This document shows positions 59,720 to 64,000 of a stretch of DNA of 64,000 nucleotides, piece after piece. Made by a program: the position numbers and the translations under genes. The notes beneath the pieces were generated by a model. That model made no database searches. It was given only the letters and a program-made list of their open reading frames with translations, and was not told the DNA's origin. The DNA is taken from assembly GCF_003286085.1 (NCBI RefSeq), contig NW_020825288.1:17360001-17424000 (forward strand), read 5' to 3'. The stretch's first letter is position 1. Every line of letters begins with the position of its first letter. The DNA comes from Drosophila persimilis. Taxonomy: Eukaryota; Arthropoda; Insecta; Diptera; Drosophilidae.

Positions 59720-60790
59720 ATCCGTCCGTCTTCTGAATGCTCTGTTCCGATCCGACTGGCTTTACTTTGGGTGCTTCGAGTGGGAAAGTTTTGTAAAATT
59801 CCGCTGCATTCGGGTACGAATAAAAATCGATGCCAGAGCGGCCGCCGCCAGCAGTGCGGGGGGGGAGTTGTGCTAACTAACCAATGGGCTGGTCGCGCTA
59901 CTTGGCTTTTTCACATTGAAATCGTTTATAGCGCAGCACGTGCATGTGGTAAAACCATATTTTTTAACAGCTAAAATTCTAAAACATTTGTTACCGCAGA
60001 TTTGTTGATTAACCCACTTAACCCCCCTGTATTTAAACATGTGAAAAGCTTGAGTTAAACGGCTACAAACAATACTTTTCGTAGATTCTTTTAGATCCAT
60101 CCTATCATATACTTCCTTTTTTTTAATTATAAAGTTTATAAAAAATTATAAAAAAGTTAGCACGATATCTTTCACCTTAACTGCGCTAAAGCTCTTTAAG
60201 TTTTTTAATCATTTTCGTGGACTGTATTTGAATACCCACTGGTTCACAATGGGTTAATAGTTTGCTGCCCTTGATCGGAAACCATATTCCTCAATTTTAA
60301 TATTCAGTTTGATATAACTAGCTAGGCAGGACTCTCAGCACTGAAAACAAAATTTTATTTGATCGATTAACTAACTATCTATATGGCTGTCAAATTTTAA
60401 GTAGTCATTTTTGCTTGATTTTGTGTAAAATAAGTTTTAAACAAAAAAGGTCACAATCACAAATTGCAAGTGTGTACGGAATTGTTTCCGGTTAATTGGT
60501 TTCAGCTATGAGTATGGACATCTGTATACCCTATTTCATTTAATTAATGTTAACCTTCCATTTTCCAAGCTGTTTTGAAACAAAATTAAAAATGTCTTGT
60601 TCAAAGATTGCCATATATAGACCTATTCAATTATTTGATTAGATTCGTGTATATATATCTCGATCCCGAGATTATAGGTTGATGTAATTGATTCCATTAT
60701 ATACCAATAAACCGTAAATATATCATTGGCCAGGGCTGCAGTGTTGGGTACACTTGTACAAACGGAAATTCAAACTGCGAACAGATTCTC
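59720..60790. other. Intergenic region between mannosidase 5' end and RUFY gene 3' end
   Basis: The first ~150 bases are GC-rich and probably hold the mannosidase leader and promoter; no sharp core element was identified. The rest (60.0-60.79 kb) is AT-rich without recognised genes or repeats. Confidence 0.5.
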
Positions 60791-60809
60791 AGAAATATAT
60801 TTTGAGACA

Positions 60810-60815
60810 TTTATT
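60810..60815 (-). terminator. Poly(A) signal of RUFY gene, FYVE isoform
   Basis: TTTATT on plus (AATAAA on minus), 180 bases beyond the TAA of the FYVE-encoding exon. It implies a short 3' UTR of about 200 bases. Confidence 0.5.
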
Positions 60816-60996
60816 CAACAATTCACACAAATGGCGGCATTGTTTTACATAATTGGATTACAAAATTCAATGTATAACGTCAGTGTGTTGCCAGCTAGGA
60901 ATGCTTCGCACAGGCAATTTCTTTTCCACTACATACAAATACAAATTACAATAATTCTTAGATATCTATAGATATATGTATATGTGAATATTTGCA

Positions 60997-61624
60997 TTAT
61001 TTTGCTGCATAGCAGGCATTGCACACTCGCACCGGTTTGCCCGGCTGCCCCTGGGCATTGAGCAGTGGCAGCGTGTGCTCGGAGCAGGCCTTGCAGAAGA
61101 TCTCCCCACAGCTGCGGCAGTGGTGCTTGCGTCGCGTTAGATTGAACTCTCGCTCGCAGCCTGTGCAGTGGGAGGCAATTGAGTCGGGCGCCCAGATGCC
61201 GGGACTGCTAAGGCTCTCCGGCATCGTTTGCAGCGACTGCGAGGATCCCGACATCAGCTGGCGTTGTCGTTTCTCGTTGTCCTGCATCTCCGACACCTTC
61301 AACTTGCTCTCACTCAACTGGATGCCCAGCTCCTCCAGCGTGGTCTGCGCCTCGGCCCACTGGGCACGCGCCTTTTCCAAATCCAACCTCAGCTTCTCAT
61401 TCCTGTCCTTCTCCTCGGCCAGCTCCTTGAGGCAACCCTGAAGCGTGGCTATCTTCTCCTTCAGCTTGATCTCCTTCTCCTGCAGCGAAATTCGCCACTC
61501 GCGCTCAATGCGCGACTCGGCCTCGGCCCGGGCAGCCCGCTCTTCGCTGGCCGTGACCTGGGTTGTCAGCGTTTGTGACGTGGTCTTCAGTATCTCGCCC
61601 AAGTTGCTCTTGTCATGGGTCCAC
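60997..61624 (-). CDS. RUFY gene, terminal exon with FYVE domain
   Basis: 209 codons including TAA. The coiled coil from TTSQTLTTQVTASEERAARA onward is followed by a Ser-rich linker and the FYVE domain in the last ~65 residues, ending CNACYAAK. The acceptor is CTTCAACAG. Confidence 0.93.
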
Positions 61625-64000
61625 CTGTTGAAGGGAAAGAAAACATCGATGATGTTGACCATCTACGAGAGAACCAGAGAGAACGCCCCCACCCCCACCC
61701 GTAAGTGATCTTACTTCTTCTCCAGCTGCTCAATCGTGCTGGCCATGTCCTCCTTTTGGTCCTCTAGCTTGTCCATCAGCTCCGTTTTATGCGTTAGCGA
61801 GGCCTTGCAGTCCTGCCGACGGGAATAGAGAGAGAGAGAGAAGAAGCGTTTGTACCATCGTGGGACCATCTCAGAGGAAGTATTTTGGTGGCAAATGAAA
61901 GACTGACTGACTGTCGGTTAAGGTTTATTTCTTGGGGTTTCTCTTTGGGTTTAGTAGAAGTAAAAGTACATTACGAGTAGAATATATATGCAGTATATGC
62001 AGGATGCTTTCAAGGCGTACGATTATAGTTACATTTATTTATAATTACAATACTTGTGTGTATTCTTCGACTAGGTTAAGGATACATTCAGTATTACAAT
62101 ATAAGCGATAGGCGCAGCTGTTGGGCAGGGCATACATGTATCAATACGAGTATGTCCATGCATACCACCCAGAGAAAAAAGTAGACCTGACATTCTAATA
62201 TTTGAACATAGATTTCAAAAGTTTTTTCACTTACATTTTGTCATAAATATGAAAATATTTTATTTAAGTGTATTTCATATTTAAAATAAATACATGTCAA
62301 AGTTAAATTAAACATTTTCATATTTAGGCTAAATATATTTTGAAGTGTTTTATATTTAGATTAAATGTGAGCCGTATTTAAAACATTTCTGTTTAAATCA
62401 AAGCGAGTACGATTTGATTTCTCTATTTTTGTGGGTGTAATTTTCTCTGAGTGTATATATGTACGTGTATACAGTTCTCATCTGAATCTGAAACTGAAGC
62501 TTCTTTTACATATATACATAAATACGTTCTGTTCTTCATATATCATCATACATCATTTATGATTGTTCCATCTCTCAGGGGTTCCTTTGGGGCTCAGGGG
62601 GAGTGGGCAGATAATTAAGCTATCAGGTTGCATATTATTAATCAAACCTTTAACAAAGTCTACACATACTCTGTCTAGGCTTCCTATACACTATCATGGG
62701 CCTAGGGACCCGTACATGGACATGGACTTTGAGTGCACGCCAAGGCCTTGGATACATAAATATAGTATGGGAGTAGTAAGGAGGCAACAACTATGCGCAG
62801 TATATCTCGCAATACATAGATTAATGGGGTTCTGTTCTTCTTTATCTACAATTAATACGCGTCTAAGAGTCGCCCGCTGCGGCGTTTTCCACAATCCCGG
62901 ACAATGCGTAGTCGCTGCGTGATCCATCGCCGCCGAAGTGTTGGGTTATATCTGCTGCCGCCTCGGCCAGCTCATCGTTGAGCGACTTGGCGGATGTGGG
63001 CGTCTTTGGGTCATTCCTTTGGGCTTCCTGTGGCTCTAGGGGCTCCAGGGGTTGGGTTCCAACAGCAGCTGCAGCACTCGATGGGGACTTGCGATACTTG
63101 TTGGGATCGAACGGCGGAAAGGCATCCATTTTGAGGTGCATCCGCTTCATGGGTGGCCCGGCGTCGTGTTTGTGCTTCTTGGTGAGGGCCTCGAACTTCT
63201 CCAGATTCTGCTGGCGTCTGGTGCTGGGCGAACGGTCCCCGGCGTTGGCTCCTCCTCCGAATACGCTTCCTCCTCCTCCTCCTCCTCCTGCTCCGTGCTG
63301 ATCGTTCAGCTTCGACTCGTACTTCTTTTCTAGCGATTGTAAAATGTTACCAATTTGTGAGGCTTTCGTTTGCAAGCGCGAGACCATCTCGCCCTTCTGT
63401 GTGAGTTCATCTTCACATTCCTGGTTAAATTGGTGGCAAAACGAGGGAGGAGTACATTTGACTTTGGATTTCTTTTCAGAATTGATAAGCTTAAACCGAT
63501 TCGATTGCAGGGATATGCTTGACTAAATCATAAATCAACTGAAACCAAAGAGAACCAAACAGAGAAAAACCAAAACTCTAGCGACCAGATGATGGGAGGA
63601 TGAATGTGGAAAGATGAGTGTTGTGTGGTGTGTCTCGGTTCTGTCTCGTGAAAATACTCACCTGTAGCTTGCGATACATCTCCAGGTTGATCTGCTTGAT
63701 GTCGTCCAGCTGGCGGCGCAGCGAGACTATCGTGTCCTGCTTCTCGTGTATGTCCTTCTCCAGCAGCTTCATTGCCATGTCCGACTCTGCCTTCAGAGAC
63801 ACCTGCAGCTTCAGCTCCTTCTCCAGCTCGCCGTTCTTGCGCCGCTCCTCAGACAGATCCGTGCTTACCCCTTCGGTCTTTTCCTTTTCGGAGCCACTGC
63901 CAGAGCTGTTGTCCGAGTCCTTCTGCTGCTGCTGCTGCGTTTGGCTGGACTGGCGCATGGCCTGGTTCTCGGCCTGCAGAGCCAGCAGACTGTTGCGTGC
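60997..64000 (-). CDS. RUFY-family (RUN and FYVE) endosomal protein, 3' part, FYVE isoform
   Basis: Partial gene, cut by the right edge of the window. The FYVE form joins 64000-63662, 61812-61715 and 61624-60997 in frame. The visible protein is a long charged coiled coil (ELEKELKLQVSLKAESDMAM, IVSLRRQLDDIKQINLEMYR, LTHKTELMDKLEDQKEDMAS) ending in a FYVE zinc finger. All three FYVE signatures are present: WAPD, RRKHHCRSCG and RVC, with four CxxC pairs. FYVE domains bind phosphatidylinositol 3-phosphate on early endosomes. RUFY proteins also carry an N-terminal RUN domain (beyond this window) and act as Rab/Arl effectors in endosome traffic. The likely fly orthologue is CG31064. The exon at 63420-62863 is skipped in this form. 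Confidence 0.85.
61715..61812 (-). CDS. RUFY gene, FYVE-isoform coiled-coil exon
   Basis: DCKASLTHKTELMDKLEDQK to STIEQLEKK, with acceptor GTCGGCAG and donor AAGAA|GTAAGA. It enters in phase 0, the same phase as the alternative exon at 63420. Confidence 0.88.
62034..62039 (-). terminator. Candidate poly(A) signal for FYVE-less RUFY isoform
   Basis: TTTATT on plus (AATAAA on minus) about 825 bases beyond the alternative TAG. A second one lies at 61924-61929. Confidence 0.35.
62167..62453. mobile_element. Candidate MITE with 13-bp terminal inverted repeats
   Basis: The left end CACCCAGAGAAAA and right end TTTTCTCTGAGTG are inverted repeats with one mismatch, enclosing about 260 bp of very AT-rich, non-coding DNA. 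No coding capacity and no clear target-site duplication. It lies between the alternative and FYVE exons of the RUFY gene. Confidence 0.45.
62863..63420 (-). CDS. RUFY gene, alternative terminal exon (FYVE-less isoform)
   Basis: Follows the acceptor TTTAACCAG in phase 0 and reads ECEDELTQKGEMVSRLQTKA, then ILQSLEKKYESKL. A poly-Gly stretch and a Ser/Pro/Lys-rich disordered tail follow, ending GIVENAAAGDS at a TAG (62863-62865). The first ~20 residues look like the coiled-coil exon at 61812 (both start D/E-C-x..LT.K), so either can extend the same helix. No internal donor is obvious, so it behaves as a terminal exon with its own 3' UTR. Confidence 0.7.
   Translation of the reverse strand, partial: ECEDELTQKGEMVSRLQTKASQIGNILQSLEKKYESKLNDQHGAGGGGGGGSVFGGGANAGDRSPSTRRQQNLEKFEALTKKHKHDAGPPMKRMHLKMDAFPPFDPNKYRKSPSSAAAAVGTQPLEPLEPQEAQRNDPKTPTSAKSLNDELAEAAADITQHFGGDGSRSDYALSGIVENAAAGDS
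63662..64000 (-). CDS. RUFY gene, coiled-coil exon (partial at window edge)
   Basis: 113 codons visible, ARNSLLALQAENQAMRQSSQ... to MYRKLQ|GTGAGT, phase 0. It has a short Gln run and a Ser/Gly/Lys/Glu-rich linker within the coil. It continues beyond base 64000. Confidence 0.88.

Noticed and set aside
1-64000. CRISPR arrays, tRNA or rRNA genes
   Set aside because: Tandem repeats here are microsatellites without spacer structure, and I saw no tRNA cloverleaf box A/B pair or rRNA sequence; covariance-model searches were not possible.

Overview
This is a Drosophila nuclear window, most probably from the obscura group (Muller element E). Evidence for a drosophilid is the 55-120 bp introns with GTRAGT donors, the dense CA/GA/CAG microsatellites, a DINE-1/INE-1 repeat in an obscura-like form, and a gene order I recognise from D. 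melanogaster 3R (CG11873, CG11874, CG31064). The species call is an inference. Nothing prokaryotic or viral is present.

Layout. Bases 1-9.1 kb are non-coding, microsatellite-rich DNA with no supportable exon. Bases 9.1-13.6 kb form an AT-rich, repeat-bearing block. It holds a DINE-1-like element, short dispersed repeats, three copies of a ~180 bp repeat, and a compact three-exon gene (11893-12575, +). That gene encodes a 186-residue protein whose ten C-terminal cysteines are spaced exactly as in the Siva zinc-binding domain. Bases 13.4-54.2 kb (+) carry the Drosophila homologue of BICRA/GLTSCR1 (CG11873), the defining subunit of the non-canonical BAF (GBAF) chromatin remodeller. A DRE-type promoter precedes a long leader and a first coding exon of only ten codons. 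A 29.8 kb intron follows, then seven coding exons (44.2-54.1 kb) for a ~3164-residue, glutamine-rich protein with the GLTSCR1 domain split over three exons. The long intron holds microsatellites, poly-C runs, a CGATA cluster, a CTCF-like site and a likely internal promoter/alternative first exon near 36.3-37.0 kb.

Bases 56.6-59.7 kb (-) encode a complete six-exon class I (GH47) ER-type alpha-1,2-mannosidase of 683 residues, a type II membrane protein acting in N-glycan trimming and ER quality control. It is tail-to-tail with CG11873, with opposing poly(A) signals 34 bp apart. Bases 60.8-64.0 kb (-) hold the 3' part of a RUFY-family gene (CG31064). Its coiled coil can be spliced to a FYVE domain or to an alternative disordered C-terminus.

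The four genes have unrelated jobs (possible death-domain adaptor, chromatin remodelling, glycoprotein processing, endosomal trafficking), so their proximity is positional. The most interesting signals are: (1) an open, coding-like 34-codon extension in frame after the TGA of CG11873, in a leaky TGA-C context; (2) a 60 bp in-frame, stop-free intron in the same gene; (3) the Siva-like gene set among repeats; and (4) the two alternative C-termini of the RUFY gene.
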